Assembly: GCA_004173185.1 (NCBI GenBank)
Contig: SEFZ01000020.1
Location: forward strand, 1-64,000
Origin: Sphingomonadales bacterium
GTDB taxonomy: Bacteria > Pseudomonadota > Alphaproteobacteria > Sphingomonadales > Sphingomonadaceae
Direction: 5' to 3'
DNA length: 64,000 bases
Shown here: one piece after another, positions 50,096-60,000 of the stretch
Position numbering within the stretch: position 1 is the stretch's first letter
Layout of the letters: every line of letters starts with the position of its first letter
Notes under the pieces: generated by a model
The model's database searches: none
Seen by the model: the letters and a program-made list of their open reading frames with translations, nothing else
What the model was told of the DNA's origin: nothing
Program-made: the position numbers and the translations under genes

Positions 50096-52174
50096 ATGCG
50101 TTTTTCATTGCTTGCCACCACCTTCCTCGCTGCGCCCGTGCTTCTTGCCGGTTGCACCCAGACCCAGCCCGCGCCGCCCGTTACCGAAGTGCAGCCGATC
50201 ACCGATCCGGCACCCGCACAGGCCGGCCCCAAGCCAACCTATGGCGATTTCGGTTTCGACGAGACGGGCATGAACCGCGCCGTCGCCCCCGGCGATGATT
50301 TCTACGAATATGCCAATGGCACCTGGGCGAAGAACACCCCGGTGCCGTCCGACAAGTCCAATTACGGCGCATTCAACGTGCTGGCCGACAAGGCGCAGGA
50401 GGATACGCGCGGGATCATCGAGGAGGCAGCAAAGGATCCGAACTCGAAGATCGGCATCGCCTATAACGCCTATCTCGATACCGCCGCGATCGAAGCGAAG
50501 GGCCTCGCGCCGATCCAGCCCTGGCTCGGCCAGATCAAGGGCCTGAAGTCGAAGGCCGGCTATGCCGCGCTCGTCGCCTCGGCCAAGCGCAACGGCGTCC
50601 GCGCGCCGTTCAGCACCTATGTCGGCCAGGACGACAAGAACCCGGACGTCTATGCGCTCAACCTCAACCAGAGCGGCCTCGGCATGCCGGATCGCGATTA
50701 TTATCTCTCGACCGACGCCAAGCTCACCGAAGCGAAGGTGGCGTATGAAAAGCACCTGACCAACGTGCTGAGGCTCGCGGACGAGCCCAATGCCGCTGCG
50801 CGCGCCAAGGCGATTGTCGATTTCGAGACGGGGATCGCCAGGATCCACTGGACCCAGACCGAGAGCCGCGACGCCGACAAGACCTATAACAAGATGACGC
50901 TGGCCGAACTGGCCAAGCTTGCGCCGGGCTTCGACTTCCCAACCTATTTCAAGGGCATCGGGGTCAAGACCCAGTTGCCTTATGTGCTGGTCTCGCAGCC
51001 CAGCGCGGTGGCTGGCATCGCCAAGGCGATCCAGACCACCCCGCTCGACGTGCTCAAGGATCAGTTGCTGGTCCGCAGCATCGATGATTTCGCCGGAGTG
51101 CTGCCCGCTGCCTTCGATAAGGAGCAGTTCGCTTTTTATAGCACGACGCTGACCGGCACGCCCGAGCAGCAGCTGCGCTGGAAGCGATCGGTGGATTACA
51201 CCACCGGCATCCTCGCCGATGAGATCGGCAAGATCTATGTCGAGAAATACTTCCCGCCCGAGACCAAGAAGGCCGCGGACGAGATGGTGACAAACATCAT
51301 CGCCGCGATGGGCCGCCGCATCGATTCGCTCGACTGGATGACGCCGGAGACCAAGAAGAAGGCGCGCGAAAAGCTCGCCGCCTTCACGCCGCGCATGGGC
51401 TATCCCGATCAGTGGCGCGATTATTCGTCGATGCAGATCGTCGCGGGCGATGCGCTGGGCAACGCGCTGCGCGCCAATAACTGGCGCAATGATGACAGCA
51501 TCAGCAAGCTTGGCGGGCCGATCCGCCGCTGGGAATGGGGGATGACCCCGATGACGGTGAATGCGCAAGCCAATCCCGGTCTCGTTGCGATCACGTTCCC
51601 GGCCGCGATCCTCCAGCCGCCTTTCTTCGATCCGAACGCCGATCCGGCGATCAACTATGGCGGCATGGGCGCAGTGATCGGCCATGAGATCAGCCATCAC
51701 TTCGACGATCAGGGCGCGAAGTACGACATGCATGGTCGCCTGACCGATTGGTGGACGCCCGCCGATGTCGCGGCGTTCAAGGTCCGCACCGATCAGTTGG
51801 TCGCGCAGTACGATAAATACGAGCCGCTGCCCGGCAAGTTCGTCAACGGCCGGCTGACGCTGGGCGAGAACACCGCCGATCTCGCGGGGCTTACCGCGGC
51901 CTATGATGCCTATAAGCATTTGCTCGGCGACAAGGCCGCGCCGGTGATCAACGGCACCACGGGCGATCAGCGCTTCTATCTCGGCTGGGCGCAGGTGTGG
52001 CGTCGCAACTATCGCGAGGCCGCGCTGCGCCAGCGCCTGCTGACGGATTCGCACAGCCCGAGCATCGAGCGCACCTGGGTCGTCCGCAATCTCGATCCCT
52101 GGTACGGCGCGTATACCCCCGCACCGACCGCGAAGATGGCGCTCTCGCCCGAGAAGCGCGTCCGGATCTGGTAA
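50096..52174 (+). CDS. M13 family metallopeptidase lipoprotein
   Basis: 692 residues from ATG 50096 (the frame is open further upstream). Lipobox VLLAGC places the lipidated cysteine at residue 19. The M13 (neprilysin/PepO) signature is GHEISHHFDD, zinc motif HEISH at 530-534, followed by GENTADLAGL with the third ligand Glu. It would cleave short peptides at the outer membrane's periplasmic face. Confidence 0.93.
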   Translation: MRFSLLATTFLAAPVLLAGCTQTQPAPPVTEVQPITDPAPAQAGPKPTYGDFGFDETGMNRAVAPGDDFYEYANGTWAKNTPVPSDKSNYGAFNVLADKAQEDTRGIIEEAAKDPNSKIGIAYNAYLDTAAIEAKGLAPIQPWLGQIKGLKSKAGYAALVASAKRNGVRAPFSTYVGQDDKNPDVYALNLNQSGLGMPDRDYYLSTDAKLTEAKVAYEKHLTNVLRLADEPNAAARAKAIVDFETGIARIHWTQTESRDADKTYNKMTLAELAKLAPGFDFPTYFKGIGVKTQLPYVLVSQPSAVAGIAKAIQTTPLDVLKDQLLVRSIDDFAGVLPAAFDKEQFAFYSTTLTGTPEQQLRWKRSVDYTTGILADEIGKIYVEKYFPPETKKAADEMVTNIIAAMGRRIDSLDWMTPETKKKAREKLAAFTPRMGYPDQWRDYSSMQIVAGDALGNALRANNWRNDDSISKLGGPIRRWEWGMTPMTVNAQANPGLVAITFPAAILQPPFFDPNADPAINYGGMGAVIGHEISHHFDDQGAKYDMHGRLTDWWTPADVAAFKVRTDQLVAQYDKYEPLPGKFVNGRLTLGENTADLAGLTAAYDAYKHLLGDKAAPVINGTTGDQRFYLGWAQVWRRNYREAALRQRLLTDSHSPSIERTWVVRNLDPWYGAYTPAPTAKMALSPEKRVRIW

Positions 52175-52191
52175 CCACCTCCGACAAACAC

Positions 52192-52225
52192 CTTCGTCAT
52201 CCCGGCATTCGTCGGGACGACGAAG
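52192..52225. repeat. Short hairpin of the dispersed CGTCA-type repeat
   Basis: CTTCGTCATCCCG and CGGGACGACGAAG are complementary with one mismatch around an 8-base loop. Its CGTCATCCCGG start resembles the ends of the copies at 3811 and 34686. It lies 18 bases after the M13 peptidase stop and may act as its terminator. Confidence 0.6.
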
Positions 52226-52251
52226 AGTGGGCGTGCGGGAGGGAATGATGC

Positions 52252-54675
52252 TTGACCCACGCCCCACTACCGAACATCGGTAGCCGCATGGCTTCACTGC
52301 CCCTCAACTCTCAGAAAAAACGTGCGTTGCTGCCTCTCGCGGCGGCAATTGGTGCCGGCTTTGTCGCGGCTGCGATCGTGCTGCTCAGCATCGAGGATCG
52401 CGCCGTTGCGGTCGGCTTTGTCGGCGCGGGTATTCTAACGGCGGTGGGGCTGTTCGCTGCGCGCCGCTTGCTGGTCAGCGAGGAAACCGTCGAAGGCCCG
52501 ACCGATTGGGCCGTGGCCCATGCGCTGGCCGCCGCATCCGATGATGCGCTTGCGGTCACCGATCGCGCCGGGCGTCTCGTATGCGCCAATAGCCGCTATG
52601 AAGCATTGTTCGCGGGCTGGCCGACGCCGCCCAGCCTGCCGGTCAGCGACGCATCGGTTACAGCACTCGGTGCCGCCGCACGCGCTGCATGGCGTGACGG
52701 GGAGGGCAGGGCGAACAATATCCAGGTGTTCGGCGCACCCGTATCGGCCCGCGTAGCCCGGGTGGGCGAAGAATCGCTCGTCTGGCGCTTCATCGGCGTG
52801 CAGGCGCTCGATCTCGCCGCGCAGGTCGAAGCAATCATCGACGGCAGCACCGGCGACCGGCTCGGCTCCGCAGGGATCATGACCGCGATGGTCACGCCCG
52901 AGGGCCGTATCCGCTCGGCCAACCGCGTATTCCGCCTCCGCGCACTGGGCGTCGCCGATCAGCCCGTTGAGGGGCGCGACTTTGCTCGCCTGTTGATCAC
53001 CGACAGTCTCGGCCTAGTCCGCTTCGAGCGCGAGGGTCTTGTCGGCACGCCCTTGCGCGTTCTCCAGATCCCGTTCCTCGAAGGCGATGACGCGCCGATG
53101 CTCGTCACCTTGCTCGATGAGGAACAGGGCGCGGCCGCAGCCCCCGCCATCGGCGGCAGTGCCACCGCGCATGTCCGCTCGTTGATCGCACTGCTGCCCT
53201 CAGGGCTGGCGCTGGTCGATCGCGACGGGCGGTTTGTCAGCATGAACGATGCGTTCGTGAAGGGCACGCGCGTCAATGCCGCCGCACCCCCGCTTTATCC
53301 GGGCGATCTCGTCGTCCGCGAAGACAAGGCCGCGCTTGCCGATGCCGTGCGCCGCTTTGCCGGTGGTGCCGCGCAATCCGCCGAGATGACCGTCCGCTTT
53401 CAGGATGCGCCCGAAGAGCCCGTCGCGATCACCATCGCCGGTGCGCGTGGGCTTGGCGATGCGGCGGTCCTGATCAGCCTCAAGGATTCGGGCGAAGAGG
53501 GGAAACTCAAGCGTCAGGTTGCGCAGGCCACCAAGATGCAGGCGGTCGGCCAGCTTGCCGGCGGCGTCGCCCATGATTTCAACAATATCCTGACCGCGAT
53601 CATCGGGCATTGCGATCTGATGCTGATGCGCCACTCGCCCGGCGACGGCGATTATGATGACATCCAGCAGATCCGCGCCAATTCCAACCGCGCCGCCAGC
53701 CTGACCCGTCAGTTGCTGGCTTTCTCGCGCCAGCAAACGCTGCGCCCGCAAGTCGTCCAGCTGCCCGACGTGATCTCGGAGGTCTCGAACCTCTTGAAGC
53801 GCCTGCTCGGCGAAACGGTGGTTCTGAACGTCAAGCACGGCCGCAATCTCGGCCCCGTCCGCGCCGATCCGGGCCAGCTCGAACAGGTCATCGTCAATCT
53901 CGCGGTCAACGCACGCGATGCCATGCTCTCGGCGAATATCAGCGGGGGCACGCTCACCATCGAGACGATGGCCGTCGCCGCCGCGCAGGTCCGCCTGATG
54001 GATGAAGTCGTGCTGCCGGTCGGCGATTACACTGCGCTGCGCATCGCCGACACCGGCACCGGCATCCCGCACGATATCCTCCCCAAAATCTGGGAGCCCT
54101 TCTTCACCACGAAGGAAGTCGGCAAGGGCACCGGGCTCGGCCTCTCGACGGTCTACGGCATCATCAAACAGTCCGGCGGCTTCATCTTCGCTGAGAATCT
54201 GGAAGAGGGCGGGGCGGAATTCACCATCTATCTGCCCGTCCACGCCGCCGCCGAAGCCACCGTCGCGCTTAAGCTCCCCACCGCCCGGCCCAAGCCGGTA
54301 GACACCTGGGGCACCGGCACGATCCTCGTGGTCGAGGATGAAGACATGGTCCGCGCCGTTGCCGAGCGCGCGCTGGCGAAACAGGGCTATACCGTGCTCA
54401 CCGCCGAGAATGGCGAAGTCGCGCTCGAACTGCTCGAAACGATCGAAAAGCCGGACCTGCTCGTCTCGGACGTCGTCATGCCGCTGATGGATGGCCCCAC
54501 CATGGCGCGGCACATCCGCAAGAAGTGGCCCGATCTGCCGATCCTGTTCATGTCGGGCTATGCCGAGGAGCAGCTTCGCAAGTCGATCGACCTCGATAAT
54601 GTCGCATTCCTGCCGAAACCCTTTTCGGTACAGCAACTTGCCGAGGCTGCCCGCGACGTTCTCGCTGCGAAATGA
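52252..54675 (+). CDS. cckA: Cell-cycle hybrid histidine kinase CckA
   Basis: 807 residues from TTG 52252, which has GGGAGGG about 8 bases upstream; ATG 52288 would remove 12 residues. Two membrane helices (about 28-50 and 54-72), two PAS-like regions, then a HisKA domain with [20 protein letters not shown] (His441), an HATPase domain with [20 protein letters not shown] and [20 protein letters not shown], and a receiver with SDVVMP (Asp740) and PKPFSV. This matches CckA, which phosphorylates CtrA through ChpT in alphaproteobacteria. Confidence 0.88.
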   Translation: MTHAPLPNIGSRMASLPLNSQKKRALLPLAAAIGAGFVAAAIVLLSIEDRAVAVGFVGAGILTAVGLFAARRLLVSEETVEGPTDWAVAHALAAASDDALAVTDRAGRLVCANSRYEALFAGWPTPPSLPVSDASVTALGAAARAAWRDGEGRANNIQVFGAPVSARVARVGEESLVWRFIGVQALDLAAQVEAIIDGSTGDRLGSAGIMTAMVTPEGRIRSANRVFRLRALGVADQPVEGRDFARLLITDSLGLVRFEREGLVGTPLRVLQIPFLEGDDAPMLVTLLDEEQGAAAAPAIGGSATAHVRSLIALLPSGLALVDRDGRFVSMNDAFVKGTRVNAAAPPLYPGDLVVREDKAALADAVRRFAGGAAQSAEMTVRFQDAPEEPVAITIAGARGLGDAAVLISLKDSGEEGKLKRQVAQATKMQAVGQLAGGVAHDFNNILTAIIGHCDLMLMRHSPGDGDYDDIQQIRANSNRAASLTRQLLAFSRQQTLRPQVVQLPDVISEVSNLLKRLLGETVVLNVKHGRNLGPVRADPGQLEQVIVNLAVNARDAMLSANISGGTLTIETMAVAAAQVRLMDEVVLPVGDYTALRIADTGTGIPHDILPKIWEPFFTTKEVGKGTGLGLSTVYGIIKQSGGFIFAENLEEGGAEFTIYLPVHAAAEATVALKLPTARPKPVDTWGTGTILVVEDEDMVRAVAERALAKQGYTVLTAENGEVALELLETIEKPDLLVSDVVMPLMDGPTMARHIRKKWPDLPILFMSGYAEEQLRKSIDLDNVAFLPKPFSVQQLAEAARDVLAAK

Positions 54676-54794
54676 GGCTGGCAATCATCTTTTCGCCTGC
54701 GTAAGGATAAGGCGGCTGGGATAGCCCAAGCTGAACCTTTTCCTATCGACGAGTTCAACATGCGTTCAATCGCCCACGTGCCAAGGCACTCCGC

Positions 54795-55145
54795 ATGACT
54801 GCCAAGAATATCCTGATCGTCGAGGACGAGCCGCTGATCGCGATGATGCTCGAGGATTTCCTCGATGCACTCGATTATGCAGTCGCGGGCACCGCAGACA
54901 CGGTTGCAGGCGCGCTGGAGCTGATCGGGGAGGGCGCGGTGGATGCCGCGATCCTCGACGTGAATCTCCGCGCCGGTGAGCAAAGCTGGCCGATCGCCGA
55001 CAAGCTCGCCGAAGTCGGCATCCCCTTCGTCATCGCCACCGGCGGCGGTGGAGACAGCATCGTCGAATCACATCGCGCCCGGCCGGTGCTCTCCAAGCCG
55101 TTCACGATGGACAGTGTCGAGAAGGTGCTGGCCAGCCTCGGTTGA
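54795..55145 (+). CDS. Single-domain response regulator
   Basis: 116 residues: a receiver only. Acidic pocket VEDEPLIA, phosphoacceptor Asp55 in AAILDVNLR, and the lysine in LSKPFT. No output domain, so it acts by protein contact or as a phosphate sink. It follows cckA by 119 bases on the same strand and could be its partner, but a HWE kinase such as the one at 5162 is equally possible. Confidence 0.85.
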   Translation: MTAKNILIVEDEPLIAMMLEDFLDALDYAVAGTADTVAGALELIGEGAVDAAILDVNLRAGEQSWPIADKLAEVGIPFVIATGGGGDSIVESHRARPVLSKPFTMDSVEKVLASLG

Positions 55146-55295
55146 GCCTAAAGTATTTTCGGCCAAATCGGCTATAAAAGTCTTTCCTTTTACTTTGCGT
55201 ATTGTTGCCGCGCGGCGTTATTCTGCGCATCGCGCCAACCTGTGTTGATGCCCGTGTAGTATGCGTTGCGTTCGGCATTGCAGCAGGGGGCGGGC

Positions 55296-56843
55296 ATGAC
55301 ACGCGCATTTCGCATTATTCCGGCAGTTCTGGGGCTCACCGCAACATCGCTTGCGCTGAGCGCCTGCGACACCAAGCAGACGCAGACTGCCGCCACCGCT
55401 CCGGTCACCAATCCCTGCGGCACGAGCTATGCGGGGCTTTCCCCAACGCTGCCGATGGCTCCCGGCGGCAACGAGACCCAGCTCGATTGCTTTGCCTGGG
55501 GCAGCTTTGTCGCGCTCAACTGGCAGGCCGATCCCACCAAGCCGGGCTACCCCGATCCCGCCACCGGCCCCACGGCCTTTGGCACGGGGACCACGCCTCT
55601 TGTCTGGGAAACCTATAAGGAAGCCGCGGACGTGTTCGGCCCGGTGCTCAAGGGCACTTGGCTCGACAAGCGCCCGGCGCTGAAGGTGCTGACCCGCACT
55701 TCGAAGACTGGCGATCTCGACATGAGCGACATCACCCAGGCGGGCGGGGGCCATCACTGGCTGACCAACCAGCGCGGCGACATCACCTATTACGAGGTGA
55801 TGATGAACCGCGACGAATATGAGTTCATCACCACGCAAAAGGGCTTCGACCTGACCACCGCGGCCGGTCAGCTCGCCTGCGCGATGCAGCCGGGCCAACC
55901 CGATGGCGAAGGCGGCCCCGGCAAGGGCCAGCTACGCGGCGGGCTGGTGCTGCCCGAAGGCCCGCACATCGCGTGGGACGACATGGATTGCACCGGCACG
56001 GTTGCCCATTATGGCGACGGCGTCGGCGCGATGGAGATCAAGGCCTCGTGGACGCCGCTGCCCGCCGACGGTTCGCTCAATTATCGCTACAAGACCGCGA
56101 CCGCCGAACTCGTCGATCCGATCACCAAGGCCAAGCGCACCGTCACGGTCGGGCTGGTCGGTCTCCACATCGCCCGCAAGCGCTTCGCCAACCATCAATG
56201 GGCCTGGGCGACGTTCGAGCATATCGATAACGGCCCCGATGAGGACAACGGCAGCTGGAAAGCGCCGGTGTTCCCCGCCAATGCCAATCAGAAGCCCTCG
56301 CCGGGCTGGACCTTCTTCAACCCGCAATGCGATCCTAAGACCAACGCGTTCCAGTGCGTCCACAATGCGGTGCCAACGCGCTGCCTGCTCGGCACCGATC
56401 CCAAGACCTGCCAGCCTTATACTGCGCCGATGCAGATCACCCGGATGAACCCGGTCAACGCTACCGCCAATGGCGTGACGGCTTGGTTCTGGAGCCTGAT
56501 GCCGCAGAATTCGGTGTTTAATTACTATCGCCTGGTCAACGTCCAATGGCCGCAGACTCCCGGCAAGCCGCAAACCCCGGGCGAAAAGGTGCCGCTGGGG
56601 CAGGGCAACCCGATGCCGGCAGGCAATCCGAACGGCAAGGGCCGCGCAGCCACGATCGCCGCCAACACGACGATGGAGAGCTTCCAGCAGAGCAACGCCG
56701 CCTGCATGGACTGCCACGTCTACGCCTCGATCGCGACGCCGGCGCTGTTGAAACCAACGGCGAACGGGCTGCGCAAGGCATCGGCGGCCCCGCAATTCGC
56801 TTCGGATTACAGCTTCATCTTCTCAACGGAGACGAAGCGGTGA
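55296..56843 (+). CDS. CxxCH-motif lipoprotein of unknown function
   Basis: 515 residues from ATG 55296 with GGGGGCGGG upstream. Signal and lipobox LALSAC place a lipidated cysteine near residue 28. The protein is mostly beta, rich in Gly, Pro and Trp, with many paired cysteines. Residues 470-474 are CMDCH in SNAACMDCHVYAS, a single c-type heme site, with MPAGNPNGKGRA before it. No classical cytochrome domain is recognised; a periplasmic heme enzyme is plausible. Confidence 0.75.
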   Translation: MTRAFRIIPAVLGLTATSLALSACDTKQTQTAATAPVTNPCGTSYAGLSPTLPMAPGGNETQLDCFAWGSFVALNWQADPTKPGYPDPATGPTAFGTGTTPLVWETYKEAADVFGPVLKGTWLDKRPALKVLTRTSKTGDLDMSDITQAGGGHHWLTNQRGDITYYEVMMNRDEYEFITTQKGFDLTTAAGQLACAMQPGQPDGEGGPGKGQLRGGLVLPEGPHIAWDDMDCTGTVAHYGDGVGAMEIKASWTPLPADGSLNYRYKTATAELVDPITKAKRTVTVGLVGLHIARKRFANHQWAWATFEHIDNGPDEDNGSWKAPVFPANANQKPSPGWTFFNPQCDPKTNAFQCVHNAVPTRCLLGTDPKTCQPYTAPMQITRMNPVNATANGVTAWFWSLMPQNSVFNYYRLVNVQWPQTPGKPQTPGEKVPLGQGNPMPAGNPNGKGRAATIAANTTMESFQQSNAACMDCHVYASIATPALLKPTANGLRKASAAPQFASDYSFIFSTETKR

Positions 56844-56946
56844 GGGGGATTTACCGCATTCATCGGGGTGAAGGCGGCTGGGGTGCTTGGCGCTCCGTCA
56901 CGATGTCGTCGGTTGGTGGATTTGGCTTGCGATCAAATAGGTGAAG

Positions 56947-57669
56947 CTACCCAACAAGCCGAACCACGTCCCCTACCTTCACAAAGCCCTTCCGCGCCGG
57001 CGCCGCATAGGCCCCGTAAATATTCCCGAATTCCCGCGCGATCGTCCGCAGCACCTTCGGATCGCGTGCCGCTGTATCCGGGTCGATCGTCACCATCGCG
57101 CAGCGCGGGATGCCGTCCGTCATCAGCAGTGCCGCGCCATCGTCTGAGTCCTCGGGGCCAAAGACCAGCCGTTTGCCCGCCCATTCGCCCTGAGAGCGGT
57201 CGCTCTCGATCACCACATTCGCGCGGAAACGCCGCATATCCAGCGCCGCGCCGTGCGCAGCCTCAACGGAACGATGCGCCGCGGTCGTCACCACCGATAC
57301 CGGCATTGCGTCATAGGCCCCGATCGCCAGCTGCATCAGCGCCACAGGTTTGCCGGCCGCAGCGGAGAGCCGCTCAAGTAGTTCTGCATCGTCGACATGC
57401 CCGCGCCAGCCATCGGGCGCGACAATCTCCACCCGGGCGGTCTTCGGCGCGTCGGGATCGTCAAAGCGCGCCGAATGCAGCACGAGTTCGGATAGGTCGC
57501 GCCCGGTCAGCCAGGGAAAGCGCGAGCTGCTGTTACGGAAGTAAAAGCCATATTGACGGTCGCCCTCAAGGCCCTGCCAATCGATCTCGGCGACCTGCAG
57601 CGGCTCGCCCGCCATCGACTTGACCGGAAAGCGATTGAGCGCCGCGACGTGACCGATGATCTCCCCCAC
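56947..57669 (-). CDS. MOSC domain protein with N-terminal beta-barrel
   Basis: 240 residues. N-terminal MOSC_N barrel ([20 protein letters not shown]), then a MOSC domain with [11 protein letters not shown] and [16 protein letters not shown], whose cysteine is the position that binds molybdenum cofactor in mARC-type proteins. Soluble, so possibly a cofactor-carrying oxidoreductase. Its start faces recA. Confidence 0.87.
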   Translation of the reverse strand: MGEIIGHVAALNRFPVKSMAGEPLQVAEIDWQGLEGDRQYGFYFRNSSSRFPWLTGRDLSELVLHSARFDDPDAPKTARVEIVAPDGWRGHVDDAELLERLSAAAGKPVALMQLAIGAYDAMPVSVVTTAAHRSVEAAHGAALDMRRFRANVVIESDRSQGEWAGKRLVFGPEDSDDGAALLMTDGIPRCAMVTIDPDTAARDPKVLRTIAREFGNIYGAYAAPARKGFVKVGDVVRLVG

Positions 57670-57728
57670 GCGACTTTGCTACCGTGAGGGGGAAAGGGGG
57701 GCAATTGCACATCGGCGAAATAATTGTC

Positions 57729-57743
57729 GTTCCGCTCTTGTTC
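57729..57743 (+). promoter_or_regulatory. LexA (SOS) box upstream of recA
   Basis: GTTC-CGCTCTT-GTTC matches the alphaproteobacterial LexA consensus GTTC-N7-GTTC and lies 78 bases before the recA ATG. A GAAC at 57748-57751 follows. LexA repression of recA until DNA damage is the expected role. Confidence 0.85.
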
Positions 57744-57820
57744 CGCGAGAACAAACACGATACGAAGCGTCCAACAACAACGATTACGGTGGACAACTTC
57801 AAGTGGCGAGGGCAACGAAA

Positions 57821-58909
57821 ATGGCAGCATCCCTGAAGGTCATCGACAACAACATGGCAGCTCCAACTACCGAAAAGCAAAAGGCGCTCGAAGCAGCGCT
57901 CGCGCAGATCGATCGCGCCTTTGGCAAGGGCAGCGCGATGCGCCTCGGCTCGAAGGAAACGATGCAGGTCGAGACGATCTCGACCGGCTCGCTGGGGCTC
58001 GATATCGCGCTCGGCGTTGGCGGCCTGCCGCGCGGCCGCGTGATCGAAGTCTATGGTCCGGAAAGCTCGGGCAAGACCACGCTGGCGCTGCATGTGATTG
58101 CAGAGGCGCAGCGCGGTGGTGGCACGGCGGCGTTCGTCGATGCCGAGCATGCGCTCGATCCGGTCTATGCCAAGAAGCTCGGCGTCAACATCGATGAGCT
58201 GATCGTCTCGCAGCCCGATACCGGCGAGCAGGCGCTCGAGATCGTCGATACGCTCGTCCGCTCGAACGCGATCGACATTCTTGTGGTGGATTCGGTTGCC
58301 GCGCTGGTTCCGCGCGCTGAAATCGAAGGCGAGATGGGCGATAGCCATGTCGGCCTCCAGGCTCGCTTGATGTCGCAGTCGCTGCGCAAGCTGACCGGTT
58401 CGATCAGCCGCTCGCGCTGCATGGTGATCTTCATCAATCAGCTGCGCATGAAAATCGGCGTTATGTACGGCAATCCCGAGACCACGACCGGCGGCAACGC
58501 GCTGAAATTCTACGCCTCGGTTCGCCTCGATATCCGCCGCACCGGCCAGATCAAGGACCGCGACGATATCATCGGCAACACCACCCGCGTGAAGGTGGTG
58601 AAGAACAAGGTCGCTCCGCCGTTCAAACAGGTCGAATTCGACATCATGTACGGCGAAGGCATTTCGAAGATCGGTGAGATCCTCGATCTCGGCGTGAAGG
58701 CCGGACTGGTCGAGAAATCGGGCGCATGGTTCAGCTATGACAGCGTCCGCATCGGTCAGGGGCGCGAGAATTCGAAGACCTTCCTCAAGGAAAATCCGGA
58801 TCTTTGCACCCGGCTTGAATCGGCGATCCGCACGCGCACCGAAAAGGTCGCCGAAGAGATGTTGGCGAGCCCCGAGCCCGATGCTGAGGGTAGCGAGGAC
58901 GATCTCTAA
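57821..58909 (+). CDS. recA: Recombinase RecA
   Basis: 362 residues from ATG 57821. Walker [14 protein letters not shown] from residue 79, [17 protein letters not shown], loop region [20 protein letters not shown], and an acidic C-terminus ([11 protein letters not shown]). It catalyses strand exchange and activates LexA cleavage. A structured RNA-like region and an intrinsic terminator follow. Confidence 0.98.
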   Translation: MAASLKVIDNNMAAPTTEKQKALEAALAQIDRAFGKGSAMRLGSKETMQVETISTGSLGLDIALGVGGLPRGRVIEVYGPESSGKTTLALHVIAEAQRGGGTAAFVDAEHALDPVYAKKLGVNIDELIVSQPDTGEQALEIVDTLVRSNAIDILVVDSVAALVPRAEIEGEMGDSHVGLQARLMSQSLRKLTGSISRSRCMVIFINQLRMKIGVMYGNPETTTGGNALKFYASVRLDIRRTGQIKDRDDIIGNTTRVKVVKNKVAPPFKQVEFDIMYGEGISKIGEILDLGVKAGLVEKSGAWFSYDSVRIGQGRENSKTFLKENPDLCTRLESAIRTRTEKVAEEMLASPEPDAEGSEDDL

Positions 58910-58941
58910 GTTTTCAGGCCGCGACGGTGCTTGCCCGCGCC

Positions 58942-59050
58942 GGATCAGTGGTCACGGGAGTGGCTGATCCCGCAGGGGAACGAAATGCCTCCCAGGCATT
59001 TCTCGATCATGCGGAGCATGATCGACCCCAGCGAGATCAGCCACCCCATC
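58942..59050 (+). ncRNA. Branched RNA-like element after recA (candidate)
   Basis: A long outer stem joins 58960-58969 (GTGGCTGATC) to 59035-59044 (GATCAGCCAC), continued by CGC/GCG and GGGG/CCCC pairings. Inside are two hairpins: GAAATGCCT-CCC-AGGCATTTC (58982-59002) and TCGATCATGC-GGA-GCATGATCGA (59003-59025). Upstream, GGATCAG (58942-58948) can instead pair with CTGATCC (58964-58970), competing with the outer stem. This could be an sRNA, a 3' UTR element or a switch. It resembles no RNA family that I can name. Confidence 0.55.
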
Positions 59051-59053
59051 GGG

Positions 59054-59082
59054 ACCCGGCGCATTGCCCTGCGCCGGGTTTT
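59054..59082 (+). terminator. Intrinsic terminator downstream of recA element
   Basis: ACCCGGCGCA and TGCGCCGGGT form a perfect 10-bp stem with a 6-base loop, followed by TTTTCC. The T-run orientation means transcription from the plus strand, so it ends recA or the structured element. Confidence 0.85.
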
Positions 59083-59166
59083 CCGCGTTGGTCGCAAACG
59101 CGCAATTTAATGTCACGATTCGCGAGAAATCTGCGAAGCTAAGCGACATTGATCAGGAGAGCGGCC

Positions 59167-60000
59167 ATGACCGATACGCTGGAATGGACAGGTCGCGTCG
59201 GCGATGTCTGGGCGGAGGAATGGCGGCGTACCGATCGCAGCTTTGCCAATCTGTCCCGGCATCTCGATGCAGCGATTCTCGCGGCCGCTCCGGAACAGGG
59301 CATTGCGATCGATATCGGCAGCGGCGCGGGCGGCACGTCGATCGCGCTTGCCACTGCCCGGCCGCACGTGTCCGTCACGGGTATCGATCTCTCACCCGCT
59401 TTGGTCGCGACCGCACAGGACCGCGCCGCCGGGCTGGCTAACCTGGAATTTCGCGTCGGTGACGCCCAGGCGCTTGGCGCGCTCGACGCCGATCTTTTGT
59501 TCTCGCGCCACGGCGTCATGTTCTTCGCCGATCCGGTGGTGGCGTTCGCGTCATTGCGCGGCGCGGCCAAACCCGGCGCCAAGCTGGTCTTCTCCTGCTT
59601 TCGTCCGCGCGCCTTCAATCCATGGACATTGGTGACCGAAGCCGCAGTAGGCGCATCCTCACCTCCGTCCGCCGCCTACGCCCCCGGGCCTTATGGTCTG
59701 GCCGACCTCGATTTTACCCGCGAAATGCTTGGCAAAGCGGGCTGGGTAGATGCCACCGCCGAGATCGTAGACTTCGCCTATGTCGCGGGAGCTGGCGAAG
59801 ATCCGGTCGAGGACGCGCTCAGCTATTTCCAGCGGATCGGGCCGGCTGCCCGGGCAATCGCGCTTGCCGCGCCGGAACATCGCGAGGCGTTGCGCGGTTC
59901 ACTCCGCGCCGTGCTCGCCGAGCATCTCCATGATGGCGTCGTGACTTTCGGCGCGAGCGCCTGGATATGGAAAGCAACCGCAGGAGAGGCCGAAGTATGA
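59167..60000 (+). CDS. Class I SAM-dependent methyltransferase
   Basis: 277 residues from ATG 59167 with AGGAGAG upstream. SAM-binding motif AIDIGSGAGGTSIALA, then VTGIDLSPALVATA and the acidic VGDAQALGALDADLLFSRHG region. No catalytic substrate motif is evident. The stop overlaps a glutathione transferase gene, suggesting coupled expression. Confidence 0.87.
   Translation: MTDTLEWTGRVGDVWAEEWRRTDRSFANLSRHLDAAILAAAPEQGIAIDIGSGAGGTSIALATARPHVSVTGIDLSPALVATAQDRAAGLANLEFRVGDAQALGALDADLLFSRHGVMFFADPVVAFASLRGAAKPGAKLVFSCFRPRAFNPWTLVTEAAVGASSPPSAAYAPGPYGLADLDFTREMLGKAGWVDATAEIVDFAYVAGAGEDPVEDALSYFQRIGPAARAIALAAPEHREALRGSLRAVLAEHLHDGVVTFGASAWIWKATAGEAEV

Noticed and set aside
50105..52297. 730-codon frame antisense to the M13 peptidase
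   Set aside because: Shadow frame; the plus-strand protein has a complete zinc motif and lipobox.
58960..59044. tRNA-like cloverleaf after recA
   Set aside because: Arms are too long, there is no anticodon arm of 5+7 form, no TTCGA loop and no CCA-type acceptor.
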